A stretch of 64,000 bases of DNA, taken from assembly GCA_022695795.1 (NCBI GenBank), contig MU404118.1:1-64000 (forward strand), given 5' to 3'. This document shows positions 29,667 through 42,700 of the stretch, piece by piece. Source of the stretch: Biscogniauxia marginata (lineage: Eukaryota > Ascomycota > Sordariomycetes > Xylariales > Xylariaceae). Within the stretch, counting starts at the first letter, position 1, and each line of letters starts with the position of its first letter. Under the pieces are notes generated by a model. The model made no database searches. It was not told where the DNA came from and saw nothing but the letters and a program-made list of their open reading frames with translations. Both the position numbers and the translations under genes were made by a program.

Positions 29667-32219
29667 ATGAGATCCTTAAAATCGGTACAGTGTGCTGAAC
29701 AAGAGGGAGATGAGGTCACTGCTTTAAGTGTACTACCGGCAGAATCTTCCTCGTCTAGCAACTTGTCTTCCCTGCAGAATTTGAAGAAGGCCGCGAAGCG
29801 AGGTAGTGATAGGGGCGATCTCGGAATCCCCGTGCAGAAACGTCGCCGGCGTGCATTTTCGTGCCTTTCCTGCCAAAAGCTCAAGTGTAGGTGTGAGTAC
29901 GAAGCTGGAGCTCCGGGCTGCCACAGATGTCAAACATTGAGGTCTGCATAGTCCTTCCGCGAATTAATTTCGAAGGCTCATGGTGACTGTGCCCACAGGA
30001 TAGAATGTTCTCTTCGAGTAGATCAAATAGTGGCCTCCGGGCGAACCTCTCCATCGAACCCCATCGTTGAACAACAGGGTCCGAGTATCGAAGAGAGGTA
30101 AGCCACCCGGAACTCCAAGGCAGGCACCGGTCTCGAGAGCGGTTCCCTTTAAGACTGACAAGTCTTGTAGGCTTCAGAGTCATGAAGAATCCTTGAAGGG
30201 GATTAAGAATATGATTAGGGAGTTGACCTCCCGAGGGAATCCCTCCGATAATAAATCCACGCTCCACAGAAATCTTTCAAGTCGCGACGGACGGGACACG
30301 CTAGATCTAGTCGACGACCATCCTTCGCCCGAGTACTTTTTAAATCCGGCCGACAAAGGTACAGAGACTGCACCAGTTGTTGTTTTAAGGGAAATCAACG
30401 AACAGGCCCACAGAGGGTACAGGCAACTTCTTGGGCAGATCAATTTGGACCTCGTGCAACTACAGCTGCTTGACAAGCAGACCGCTACTGAACTGATACA
30501 ACTGTGAGTCTAAATTCGAGATTGAACAATGCAATACGTAAGCCTTAGAGCTTTCTCGACTGTGATGAGTATTAGCTGACGACTTACGAAGATTCATTCG
30601 ACACCAGGGCCATATGCTCCTTGTCTGCAGCGCCGAGGAATTGAACCAAAGCAACGACACCCGCAAAGTGTCGGCGTTCCTGTACAGCGTATGCTGCATG
30701 ATTGGAATTGTCTATCGTGAGGACATACGCGGGTCGTCGGCACACCGGCAAATATATGAGCAGGTCCGGATCATACTCGGACAAGCCCTACTTGCAAGCC
30801 CGCTGAATCTCGATGATATCAACGCCATACTGATTATGAGCAATAACGCGAACGCGCCAAGCACAGTAAGTATAACTGCTCCTTTTATATACCTATACCC
30901 ACCAGTAGAGCCCAAACTCTGATCAGTATTTCAGCATGGAGTCGAATACATCGACAGTTGGTTGTTAAGCGGGTACTGTGCCCAGCAAGCAATGCTTAGC
31001 ATCAGCTTCTCGAAAATTGTCAACAACATCAAACGTGGCCACTCAACGGTTGAAGATTATAAGGCAATGCACCTATGGTCCACCATATGCTTACATCACC
31101 TCCAGTACGTCTCCCGTCAACTTACCGAGGGCACTTTTGTCCTAGGATCTCATCTCTGATATCGTTGCAGCTGGGCAGCCACCACAGGTCGGCCGTCGAT
31201 CATCCCTAACTCATACGTCAATCAATGCAATATCCTCCTTAGCTTCTTCCGTTCGACCATGCAAGACGGTATGCTCGTTGCTGAGATCATGCTCTACTCC
31301 ACCCTCCATCAAAATCTCGCACGGCATTCTTATCTGCGCGACTGTGCAGAGTGCGAGGAATTCCTTTTATGGAAACAGAAGTGGAATTACCTGCTAGGTG
31401 AGTCTGACACGCAAGCCCTAGGCCCCGAAACAGCAGCCTTGCTGAAGAGATCTAGCGCTCCCGACATCGTCAATGTTGAGGCTCGGTTATCACGCAGCCT
31501 ATCTGATCCTGGCTATTCGATCTTTGGGGGAGACCGGCCACGGCTTGGGGTCTAAGGTATTCCTATCCTCAAAGACTGCTGGTGATTGTAACGATGATGG
31601 CCATCAATGGACAGAGGGGAGAGAAGACAATACACAAGGCAAGGATGGAGATCGCCTACGTGCAATCGCATGTAATCACGCCATGCTGGTGCTGCAGACC
31701 TTTCTCGACATGCCCCTTTTTCTCATGGACGCGATCCCGACTTGTTCCTGTCTTTGTATCGGGTATTGTGCTCTCGTGCTGGCGCACCTGGAAGAGTCTC
31801 AGTCGCAGGTTCCCGAGCAGGTTAGCCTTGACCTCATCATCCGCCTCGACCAATGGATCAAGCAGTCCCCGGGCAAGGCTTGGTCCTTCAAATATTGCAA
31901 ACTTGCTAGAGAGAAGATAGAATCTCGAACTAGTGCGGCGGCTCTCCTAAGAACAACCTCCCAACTGCCGCCCAACACGGCGCACCCTAGTCAAGAGAGT
32001 GCCCAAAAGGGGGTTGTGGTATCGAACCCATCATCTAGCGAGGGTTCTCAGGGACCTCATGGCCATCCAACTGGCTATACCACCGAATCACTACCCATGG
32101 AGTCAGTGCAGCCGACGGATCCCGATTCAACTTACCCAGGATTGGAATCGAATGGGCCGCTCGCGTTTCCGAGTATGGAGGATTTCTTTGGCGGTGGCTT
32201 TTTGGAATTCATGAAATAA
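29667..32219 (+). CDS. Zn2Cys6 fungal-type transcription factor
   Basis: Seven exons: 29667-29941, 29999-30097, 30171-30503, 30592-30865, 30935-31104, 31171-31397 and 31456-32219, totalling 2142 nt or 713 aa. The six introns are 57, 73, 88, 69, 66 and 58 bp. The zinc cluster has the exact spacing C66-x2-C69-x6-C76-x8-C85-x2-C88-x6-C95, with the last Cys supplied by exon 2, and is preceded by a basic stretch (KRRRRAFSC). The middle part carries the regulatory 'middle homology' features, including HLHWAATTGRPSIIPNSYV after the exon 5/6 join and LLALPTSS, LRLGYHAAYLILA after the exon 6/7 join. The C-terminus is Ser/Pro-rich and acidic, ending in SMEDFFGGGFLEFMK, a plausible activation segment. 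No biosynthetic cluster surrounds it, so its targets are unknown. Confidence 0.9.
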
Positions 32220-32279
32220 TATGTACCAGCTGATTTCGTAGTTAGCAAAGCTTGAATATAGAGCTGCAAGCTTGTCGCG

Positions 32280-32422
32280 ATGCGTATTGAAATATGGGGC
32301 TATACGACTCTTGTCACCTATATCTATCTACATATAGGAGGGCTTCGCCCTCCTATCCAGACTCACCTTGAACTAATACACTCGATCCTACCCTCATATC
32401 TTCGTCTCATCTCAACAATGCG
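32280..32422. mobile_element. Solo LTR, copy 1, with perfect 5-bp target duplication
   Basis: The 133-bp element at 32285-32417 is flanked on both sides by ATGCG (32280-32284 and 32418-32422). It starts TATTGAAATATGGGG and ends CATCTCAACA. The two other copies start TGTTGA. TGTTG...CAACA ends plus a 5-bp duplication are typical of Ty1/copia-type LTRs. Inside is a 19-bp palindrome at 32336-32354. It lies 65 bp after the stop codon of the Zn2Cys6 gene. Confidence 0.8.
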
Positions 32423-33339
32423 AACCTTATAGGGGGACACAAACGTAGTTGTTGTGCGAAGAGCTAGGACTAAGGATACATGGCCATGTGTTATTCTGAG
32501 ATATTTGAGTTGATGCCGCCGCTTGAAGGTGTTTACCCAAGACCCCAAAACAAATCGGGTCCAATGGACTTTGCCAGGGATGACTGGAGACATGCTGAAG
32601 ATGAAGCTCCGGTGCGGGGGGCCAGTTTAAACCAACCTGCTCCTGATCATTTATATCGCTGAGGAGAAAAAGCTACAATATCCGTTACATGCTAAAAAGA
32701 TTATCATACTGTCACCTACTCCTCTATATCCATCTCACTGGTTGACAAATCGAACGGTAAACGGACGACGCTATATCTGTGGTAGAAATGAGGAACATTT
32801 TGGCCCGACGTGGTCATGAGACTAGGTGATACATCTAGCAGGCTCATGTTACCCTTACTAGCCACAAAAATTACTGGCAATGATGAATTACCTAATTTAG
32901 GGCTTGTCTTCGATTGTATACCTGGTCATAGCAGCTGAGCGTGTGGAAATCAATAGACTTAAGAAGTCTCAAAGTGAGTAAGGAACGTTACCCTATAGAT
33001 GTCTCTATCAAGTCTATTGAGTGACCTGTTTTGTCTATCTATGGTATCCTCGTGACCAAGCGTGCGGGAAAAAAAAAGAGAGGCTACCCGCTGAGCCTCT
33101 AATCCGGACGCGCTCTCTCTAGGCACACCCCCGAGGAAGCGCCATCTATGGTTGTAGGGACCAACCTATGGTGCTCTGGAAAAATAGAGAAACATGCCCA
33201 GCCATGCAAACCCTGAACTTTTGTTTCTGTTCGTAAATGACAAAGGGAATTAGTTTATATCATATCCATGAAGGGATTAGGTCGTTAGAGAAGGAGTTCG
33301 TAAGGATTCATAGGATTGGCGATGTAGGTATAACCCATT
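32423..33339. other. Intergenic, 3' side of EF3
   Basis: No gene seen. An A-run (about 33068-33077) and presumptive 3' UTR of EF3 lie near the right end. Confidence 0.5.
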
Positions 33340-36300
33340 TTACTCGTCCTCGTCCGAGAAGACCTCCTCGCCACGCTTCCGACGGGCCATACGCTCTGTT
33401 GTCGTGTTAGTTACCGGATCGCAGTATGTCGATTTTATGAGTGCTTTGGACTTACCCTTCTTCTTCTTCCGTGCCTCGGAGCTAGTCAACTTGCTCTTCT
33501 TCTTCGTCGTCACGATCTTATTGCCCATGGCGTCGAACTTCTCTTCCTCGTCATCATCGCCCTGCTTTAATCTGGGACCAGAACCCTGGCCTTGCACCCA
33601 ATTGTGCCCGGAAGGAGTCATCTTGCCATCCATGACGGCCCAGACTTCCTCAGTCAAGTCCTTCGTGAATTCGGCACTATGGGTAATGATGATGACACCA
33701 CCCTCAAACTTCTTCAACGCCTTGGACAGAGCACCAAGCGAGTCTCGGTCGAGATAGTTGGTGGGCTCGTCAAGGACGATCAGGTGAGGTCGTTGCCACG
33801 AACAAGCAGCCAGGACAACCTTGACACGCTGGCCACCAGAAAGACCGCGCATACGGGAGTGAGAAACAAGTTCCGCATCGAGACCAAAGTTGGCGCAGTG
33901 AGACTCAATTTCCTTTCGGACTAGTGGTCGGAACTGACCGGATGCAAGAGCCTCCTTCATATCAACATCAGCAACCATCTTCTGGTGAGAGGCGAGAAGT
34001 TCGCTTCGTGGAAGCCAGGCGTTGTCGGCAGTCATCATAGGCACCCATCTCTCGTTCTTCATACCGACGTTCTCACCTAGGGCGAAAGAACACTCGTATT
34101 CGTAGCTGTTCTTGAACTTTCTACGGGCATTGATACCGATAACACGTCGCTGAGAACCCTCGACTCTGAAAATCTTGTCCATGGCCTTCTCGTCATCCTC
34201 CGTGATGATCTTATTAGCGCGGTCCATGGTCTCACGATCCTCGCCCGTCTGGAAACGCCATTGGATATACTCGGAAGGAGTCTTGTCTAAATGATTATCA
34301 ATGTGGGCAAAAGCGTGCTGCTTAATGTAGGCGATACGGATGTTCTCGTGCTGGTAGATCTCACCAGCGGTGGGGATGAGTTCACCAGTAAGCACGTTGA
34401 TCAGGGTGGACTTCCCAGCACCGTTGGGGCCAATGACAGCAATACGGGATCCGAGAGAGCACTGGAAGCTGATGTCGGTAATCTGAGGCTTGGGGGTGCC
34501 TGGATACTGGAAGCTCATCTTCGTGGCACGCAGAATGGCTTTAGCCTTGGTCTTGACACCCTCAAGGAAACCGGGTTCGGGGAAGCTGAACTCAAGCTCA
34601 GATTCCCCAAGCTCGTAGTACGACTTAGCGTGAGGGTTCTTGCGCACAAACTCCTGGAGATTACCCTTATAGCGCTTCAGCTTGAATCGCTCATAGTGGA
34701 TGATGTACTGGGTCACGTTGTCTAGGAAGCCACTATCGTGGGAGACGATGATCGAAGTACAAGGAGAGTTGATCAGATACTCCTCGAGCCACTTGACATT
34801 CTTCACGTCCAGATGGTTAGTGGGCTCGTCGAGCAGGAGGATATCTGGGGCCTCGAAGACAGCACGGCACAGAGCCAGCTTCATCTTCCAACCACCTGAC
34901 AGGGCAGTAATGGCACCCGAAGTCATGAACGGCGTGAAGCCAAATTCGGCAAGGCGCTTCTCGACCTCCTCCTGGCTGGAGTCGACACCGGCCTCCTGGA
35001 GCTTCTTCATGGTCCAGTCAATGGTTGTCATCTCGGTATCATCAGAATCCAAGTCATGCTCGACGAAGACAGTCTTGACTTCGCTTTGCTTAGGGAATCC
35101 CTCTACTTGCTCGTTGTTGATGGCGCGCATGAGAGTCGACTTTCCAGACCCGTTGGGACCGCAGAGACCATACCGTCGGCCACGCTTGAGACGGAGGTGG
35201 GTCTGATTGAGAAGGATCTTGGCACCATAGGCGAGAGAGAAGGTACAGTTACAAAGGTCTTCGCCATCGTCATCGTCGACTTCTTCTGCGGCTTCATCCT
35301 CAATGCCAGGAGAAGCACGCTTTCGGAGGTTGTCGACAACGCTCTCGGCATCAGCGTCGCCGACGATGACAGTGACGAATGGCTTTACGGCCGAAGCCCA
35401 AGTGATAGACTCAATCTCTTTTTCGTCAACGAGCTGGCCACTAATGGCAGCGACATACTCAAGCACTGGACCGAGCTTTTCGGCGGTGGCGGCGTGTTTA
35501 GTAGGAATCACAGCCTTTAGGTGACCGAGGACGGTGGCGATGTCGCCATCGTGACGGACTTCGGGGATCTTGCCATCTTTGACATCACCGACTCGGACGA
35601 GGGTATCAAGAGCCTGCTTGGTCTTCTCACGAGCCTCAGGATCAGCTAGGTTGTCGTAGTTCTTCTGCAGACCAGGCATCATCTTGGGCAAGAAAGGGGC
35701 GACGATGTTGGGGTCATCGACAAGCTTGCACATGTTGTCGACAATGACGGCAGCCTTTCGCTTAATAGCAGTCTCACGCTCAGCGAGACCACGGTCTAGC
35801 AGAGGGACCATCAGAGCTAGAGTAGGCTCGTGGACCTCAGTGACGAAAGTGGTAGCACCTAGCAAGTGAACCGTCTCGGGGACGTTCTCGGGCTTGGCGA
35901 TACACTTAATGAGCTCGGGGATGAAGCGTTCAATATCCCTGTTGACGATCAACTCGCAGATCTTCTCCATGGTCTTGTAGGCGTGATCCTTGACTTCCTT
36001 CTTGGTGTCCCACATGGACTCGGACACAACGGGAATGAGGTTGGGAACACGGTAAGCAAGCTGGGCGGGTGCAGTTCTGACAAGAGTATCAATGCAATCG
36101 AGGGCCGCCATCTTCTCGGGCCATTTCTGGGCGGTCAGGATGGAATTGACGATGGCGGGTAGGACCGCCTTAGCAGCGTTGGGGTTGACGGCCTCTACGA
36201 TGGCCAGAGCAGCGGCAGAAGCGGCATTCTTGACGCTGGTGATCTTGTCGCCAACAGCAGACAAGACCAACGGGAGCATGACAACAAGGTAGGGCTCGAC

Positions 36301-37070
36301 ATGAGAAGATACCTCGGAGTGCTGAGCAATTGCCTGAACAGCATTGCAGGCCTTCTCACGAACAGTGGCATCCTTCTTGTTGGCGAGCTGCTTCTTCAAC
36401 GCTTCCACAGTTCTAAGTATTGATTTCACATGTTAGCCAAGAAATTCGGAGATAATGGAATAAAAAGGTGTTATTTGTGGGCAGTGGTTGGAGGTAGGAC
36501 CACCAATGTAGGCGGGAAATGCCGAGTTACAACTGTCGCAACCTGGGGTTTTTCTGGAGGTGCAAACGGGCTCCAGTATAGCGAGTCCCCGATAAAGGCC
36601 AGTCGAAGCCAACTGCCAATGGGGGAATGACTAGAGGGGAAAGGAGACAAAAGGGGCAGGGGGATGGGATAATAGCCAGCCAGGTTTGAGTGCGCTTGAG
36701 GAGGAGAGTAAGCATTGAGGGGATGGGATAGACAGGCCCTGCAGAATTTGTAGGCAAGCAAAGACGGTTGGACTAAGGAAAAGACCTGCAGTGTGCGGTC
36801 TGCAGAAACTCCAGCACGAATTGCAAGCGTACTAGAGAGTATATCATGAGGGTAAGAAGGGAAAGAGAGTGTGATAATTCGTAACCAATCGCTGGAAAGG
36901 AGAGGGAATCCTTACCTCGTCGGGGCCTCCTGGTCCTCAATGTGGCCGTTGATGAAGGATGCCAGCGAAGCAGAAGCGTCCTTGATGGCAGCAGCATCCT
37001 TGGACAACGTGAGCTTCTGCATCAGCTCGTCCAGGATCTTGACGGACTGAGCGTTCTCGGAGGCAGACAT
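33340..37070 (-). CDS. tef3: Translation elongation factor 3 (ABC-F ATPase)
   Basis: Three exons: 37070-36916, 36412-33456 and 33395-33340, totalling 3168 nt or 1055 aa, the usual EF3 length. EF3 is a fungal ribosome-associated ATPase that promotes E-site tRNA release and eEF1A-dependent tRNA delivery. The N-terminus has HEAT repeats (to about 360). ABC1 has Walker [10 protein letters not shown] (470-478), signature LSGGW (556) and Walker [15 protein letters not shown]2 has Walker [10 protein letters not shown] (about 713), the chromodomain-like insertion (about 800-870), signature LSGGQ (909) and Walker [13 protein letters not shown]. The tail is Lys-rich ([16 protein letters not shown]), as in other EF3s. 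Intron 1 is unusually long at 503 bp and interrupts the codon after EAPT. Intron 2 is 60 bp, stop-free and a multiple of three. Confidence 0.97.
36413..36915 (-). other. Long first intron of EF3 (503 bp)
   Basis: GTAAGG at 36915 and TTAG at 36413 bound the intron. Most other introns in the window are 54-140 bp. Long first introns are known in highly expressed fungal translation genes and may carry expression-enhancing elements. Confidence 0.8.
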
Positions 37071-39776
37071 TATGGGAGGTTTTGGGTTTTATCTTTTATT
37101 TTTTATTTTTCGGTGAAGGGAGGGTATCGTCGAAATGGACGCGAGTTGTGTGCTAGACGAGTTCGCTCGTCCCGGTCCGTTCGTTCGTCCGTGTGTTCGC
37201 AAGTGAATGCGAAGTCTAGAGGATATAGAAATCTAGAAGTGCGCCTCTCGTAGTCTATTGTGACCTTTTGTGTCGAAATGGAAAGATTAGCCACGTAGGC
37301 TGCTCCTTTTGCTGACGGAGTATTCAGGGCAAAATGAAGCGACTCTGTCTTGGCTCGTCGGAGGGACTTGTGTCCTGGACGACAGGCGCAGATGAAGAAA
37401 AATAACTTCCAACGTACTAGAAGGAAACCGACTGAGTGGAGGACTCAGGTTGTCTTCCACACAAGGAGGGAAAGTTTTGGGGGGGAAGAGAGAAAAAGGG
37501 AAATAAAAAGTTGTCAGGGAGGAAGAGGATCAGGGATTCGCAGCTAGGGCTGTGGATGACTTTTTATTTATTGTCGGTCTTGGATTGGGCTGGATGGAAG
37601 GGGGGACTAATGCTTTGAAATTTTTTTTTTTTGCCCTTCTGTCGCAGCAGCCGAGGGGCAATGGTGGCGGGCGGTTTGGTGGTCTTGCTTTGTGGCGGGG
37701 GAATTTTTCGCAGGGGCCAACTATTTTTGTGGGCTTGTCCCTCCGAAATGTGGGGAATAATCGACCTTTAATTGGCTGATGATTAGGTACTTCTATGCGA
37801 CTCATTGCTTGGTTATCATTGTTTTATCGTGGCTTCGCATTGTTATCGGACAAGCGCTAGGCCCAACTGGGCAGAAATATACCACCAACTAGGAAAGGTT
37901 CATACAATTACCTTAGTATGCAAAGAGAATGGAATAAAAGAAGGCGGTGAAGACGACGTTGCATATCTTATCTCCCCGCCAAAAAAAAAGGTGAGCTGTC
38001 TTCTCTAAAATGTCACGTGCTGAATCCCAGGATTTTGCTATCCTACCATCTTGAAGTACTATAGTACGTAGACATAACGGCGTCCGTGCATCCAGGCCAA
38101 GAAAGTCCGGGGACAGGCTTTCCAGAACCAAATGTCAACTTTCCCATTTCTCATTTTGTCCTACGGGGTCGTTCCCGCACTACTTACGCTTAATCTAACT
38201 CAATATACAAGCAAGCGAGTCATTAGTCGAGAAGGTCCTGCATCTTACCTTTGTTCTGCTTCGTTCGACTTGAGTCCTTCTACATGAGAATGGCGTCGAG
38301 GAATTAAGCATCTCTTAAGTATTCTCATCGATCCGAACGCTGTACTCTTACGTGGTCCAGCTGACGGTAAGATGATATTGAAGTTTCTATATAGGTTGCC
38401 TTCTCGAACCTTGCTTGAAGTTCTTGAACCCGGTCCATGTAAGTATGAGCATAGTCTACAATTCCTGACAGCGTCATTGTTAGAATTTACACTGCTTGAG
38501 GTATATGCAAGTGTGATAGTAGGGGGGGGGGGGGGGGGGGGGGAGAAAAGAAGAGTCGTACATCATGATATCCAATATAAAAGCTCTAGTTTCTGTTGCC
38601 CGTCTTCTCAGATTCTCATGATTCCCACGCTGCAGAGTTTACCAGATTGGGTAGCCAGTAGTGGACAATCCGGAATTGCCTGTCCCGCTTGGCCGTAGGA
38701 CTTCCTGACAAATGTTCCTCTTGCTTATTTGTTTGGATATTCTCTCCAATACATAGGTATATTTCTATATTCTCAGTTCATGTATAACAGCCAAGATACC
38801 TCTATAATCATAATTGCCTAGGTTAGATGTCATACCCCAATATGACTAGGCATTGATTATGTACCTAGCTGCATGCAGTATCATGCTATGAAAGCAGGGC
38901 ATTACACTGCCAGTCAACTAACCGCCGAAGGGGGAAAAAACCCCCGTGTTAACTGGTTGTAAAGAATAGCATTTATGTTTATAATCTCAGACGTAAAGCA
39001 TATTGTCTTGTAAAACTGCTCGCTCCATAAACAATAGTTACTATGCGAGATCTAGATTGAATATAATACTAACTATAATAGCCCAGGTCTCGGTGGTAAA
39101 AGCTTGGTTAAATATGATAAAATAAATGATCTTTATTCTTATTTAGATATTATTAGTAGTGTTCACTATGTCGGCTCTGCTTTCTATCTAGCTCAACACC
39201 CGTGAGTTTTGTCTTAGGAGCATATCGCCGAAGCTGACAACATGACGAGAATGCACGCCATGCAATTTATAGGAAATGTGTAAATCTAATATCGTGACTA
39301 ATTTCAAAGTATATAAAGCAAAGCATTGATACAGCACTAGACCAGGTTACCATTTGAAACTGAGCTTTCTCCTTTCGAACACCTTTCCGTGGCTAAAAAT
39401 AGATCCCGCAGAGAAGTCCCTACTTGTTTCCTCATCTAATATTTCTTGTGGGCTAGCTATAATTTATCTATTTGCTTCCGGTCCAATATCTGGACATTGT
39501 TGTCGTCGAGCCTTTGTGATGTCTTTGTCTTACTTTGAGCTATACTTCCGGGAACGTCTATTACTAGGGCCGCTTCTTTATATGATTCGTGTTTACTTTC
39601 AACGAATTCTCAATTAGATTTTTAGCTTGCTAGTCTTGAAAATTAAATAATTAATTTGCACTGATTGATCTTGACGGAGTTCGAAGCACCGATGAGTACA
39701 ATATGTCAAGATATACACGCATCCTCCAAAGACATTATTAGTACACCTAGAGGTGTTACAAAAGCGTTAAGCCAGA
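37071..39776. other. Long gene-poor region between EF3 and the HExxH gene
   Basis: About 2.7 kb. The first few hundred bases are the EF3 promoter and 5' UTR. A T-run lies near 37620-37632, and a run of 22 G lies at 38522-38543. Short open frames here are not convincing. Confidence 0.5.
38522..38543. repeat. Poly-G run, 22 bases
   Basis: An uninterrupted G22 homopolymer in non-coding sequence. The true length is uncertain because long homopolymers are error-prone in sequencing. Confidence 0.9.
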
Positions 39777-42700
39777 ATGGCGTCTACTCCAGGGTCGAGC
39801 CCAGGATCAGCGCCCATGCCAGCCACGAGTGCTCTCGAGCAAGGCGCCGAAAGGTATGCCAGGAGCTTTATTAAACGAAGTAGGACAGTTCCAGACCACA
39901 TAAATTATGATTGGGTGCCGTTCTTCACGGCGCTCTCACTGTTGAAGGCGAATCTTGTTGGACTTAACGATATAAATGTCGATCTCCAAGGTAACAAAGC
40001 TCCAAGCCAGGATCGTTTTAGGCAGGTTTTCGACCCCAAAAGGACTCCAACGAAGGACCCTAACAGTGGATCGTGGAACTATGTGTGGTATATACCCGAA
40101 TGGGGCTATCCTGGCTTTGACCCGACCGTGCTCAAGACCTATCAAGGGAAGACAGTAAGCGTCAACCCCTCGGAAGCCCTGTTCGGCCTACGGCCAGCAT
40201 TGCGCATCGAGGATGCTATCAAGCGGCCGACAGAGTACGCACTCCGGTTTGGGATCCACCCGGACGAGCTCAGTGGTCGAAGTCGGACCAGTCCCTCGCT
40301 TTCCGTCACCCGTGATCCATTTGATGATTTAGTAAACCAGATAAACTTGCTTGACGATACAGATAAACAACATGCGGTCGATGCAAGTAAAAGTCTGTGG
40401 CAGTCTACAAGCGCCAACCAGGGAGACTCTCAGCTCATCCATCCTAATGTTATAGAGAATATTTTGGAAAAAAAGGGCGTACTAAGTAACAAACAACTAA
40501 TTGACTCACTAAGGGAGGCGTTGAACGAGAAAAACATGAACCTCGAACAGTTCATCGCCCAGGTCAACATGGCGGGCCCCTTAGTATGGCAGTCGCACAG
40601 TAATTTCCTCACCAAGGCTACGGAAGACCAAGACTGGCAGCGCGTGTTGTTTTTAGACCTAACAACGGACGAACTGATTAAAGAAAATATCCATACTATG
40701 TCAAATGAGTTCTACTGCGATCTAAAAGGGCCACTTCACTTGTGAGTCTTCCAGCTTTTCAACTACCAACGAGAGTAAAGTTAATCATTATCGAATTTCC
40801 TAACGATTTTCTTGGTAGCATCCTACGGCGAGATCACTGGGAGGTTAGCGATTGGAAGGGGGCTTATCCACACGAACCACGATACTTATATAATCTCAAC
40901 GGAAAAAGAGAAGAATGGGATGCTGTGAGTTCCTAACCGTTGCGAGAAGTGCCAACTCACCCAGTTAACATCCCCTCAAGACCACAAACGATACAGTATG
41001 GGAGGCTTTGCAACCGGCATTACAACTAGTGACGCGTCTCCTCTACAACAGACACCCACATTTTGAGGCTCTTATAAACATGGAGACGCGACAGATGATC
41101 GAAAACTGGAGGGACCCACGCGATGATCCTCCTACGCCCAATCTCGCGAAATACGTACTAGAGAAAGACATTGACTTTCAGGCGACGTTCCCGGAGATAA
41201 TACAGCTGAATGAGTTAGGCTATGATTGGAAATACCACACATGGAGAGTTCTTGCGCGTTGTTTACGATTTGACATAGGAACATGCTACGTCGTCCCTGG
41301 ATACCATGATGAATACCCCAATACACACGGCGTGAAACATCAAGATTCAATGGCGTACGGCGTTACGACTCGGAATTCGGCAGGCCCAGACTCCAATATC
41401 ACCATCACTATAAGCGCGGAATTAATATGGCCGCTACTGATGAGCGAGTACAGCCAGAGCGAAAAGATGTCGGCTTCATTTGTACTCGCATCCACAATAA
41501 TACACGAGATCGCAGTAAGTTCCCCTATTTAACTAGAACCTTCGTCCCTCCCTCTATTACCACAGTGCCTACTGTATAAGTTTTGACGGCGTGGGCCAAA
41601 TACAAACTCTGACTAGTCCATATTTCTCTTTTATAGCACGCAACACAGTATGCCCATTCGTTCTTGATGGAGGATAATTGGATTCAGCCAGACGACCAGT
41701 CAGATGAAACTACAGAGCAACTTATGCGGCTCGGCAGCCGAATCGTTGATTACGACTTCTGCCTAGGAGAACACTGTTTCCAGGAGAGCGGCTTCGCAGA
41801 GGTTGGTTTCGAACTTGAGAAGGCGCTATGGGGATTCACCGTATCTACTTTGATGGAGGGTGTCGCCGCCTGGAGTGGTGCCCGGTATATTGAGACGTTG
41901 CCGTTGATTGCTATGGGCCGTCAATTTCCGTTCTCACCCAGGTGGAATTCTGAGCCGGAATGTCTGCATGGCACCATCCTCCCAGTTGAGGACTACCTCA
42001 TACCGCTACCGCTGGACTACATCGGCAGGTTCTTCACGCAGCACTTTTGGGACACGGAGTTCCAGGTCTACGGGTTCCAGGCCCTGAAGCAGCTGCCTCC
42101 GGATAGCGAGGACCGCGTGATGAAGAGAGTCATGCGGGATGATTACATAGACTATGACAGAGCTAAAAAAAAGTTTGGGGAACGGGACTGGTCGTTTTTA
42201 GATTGCGTTGCGTACAGCCTGAAGTCGAATCGCTACACAGTACTCGGGTCCTATCTGGAATCACAGCTGATGGATGTGCTACGGCGGGTTTCATTCCAGA
42301 AAAAGTGGACTGAACAGATCGAGCTTTGGACTAACGACGTTATAAACCCTCTAGACCAGGAATCCAAGGCTCTGCGACTGATGCTCCAGGAATCCCAGGT
42401 GACGAACGCGAAAGTGAATGCCCCCGAGAGTGCGAGGCAGAACTACTATTTTAAATATCTCGGAAGCAACCAGCACCCTTCAGTCCCTATGACCTTTCCA
42501 GAATGGAAGGACAACATCGAAAAGATATGGTATGAGGATTTCCGTGATGGTGGCAGGTTGATGACGCAGTTCGCCGAGGTACATCGCTTCATGAGGGACG
42601 ACCTCTCTTTCCTACAGCGCATGATCTTCGACTACTTCAACACCGAGCTTACGAAACGCGGCCCTCTCTATGGCGGGAATGGTTCTGCGGACAATACTCC

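Noticed and set aside
29667..32219. A secondary-metabolite cluster around the Zn2Cys6 gene and rid
   Set aside because: No synthase, transporter or tailoring enzyme is found within the neighbouring genes, so there is no cluster to regulate in this window.
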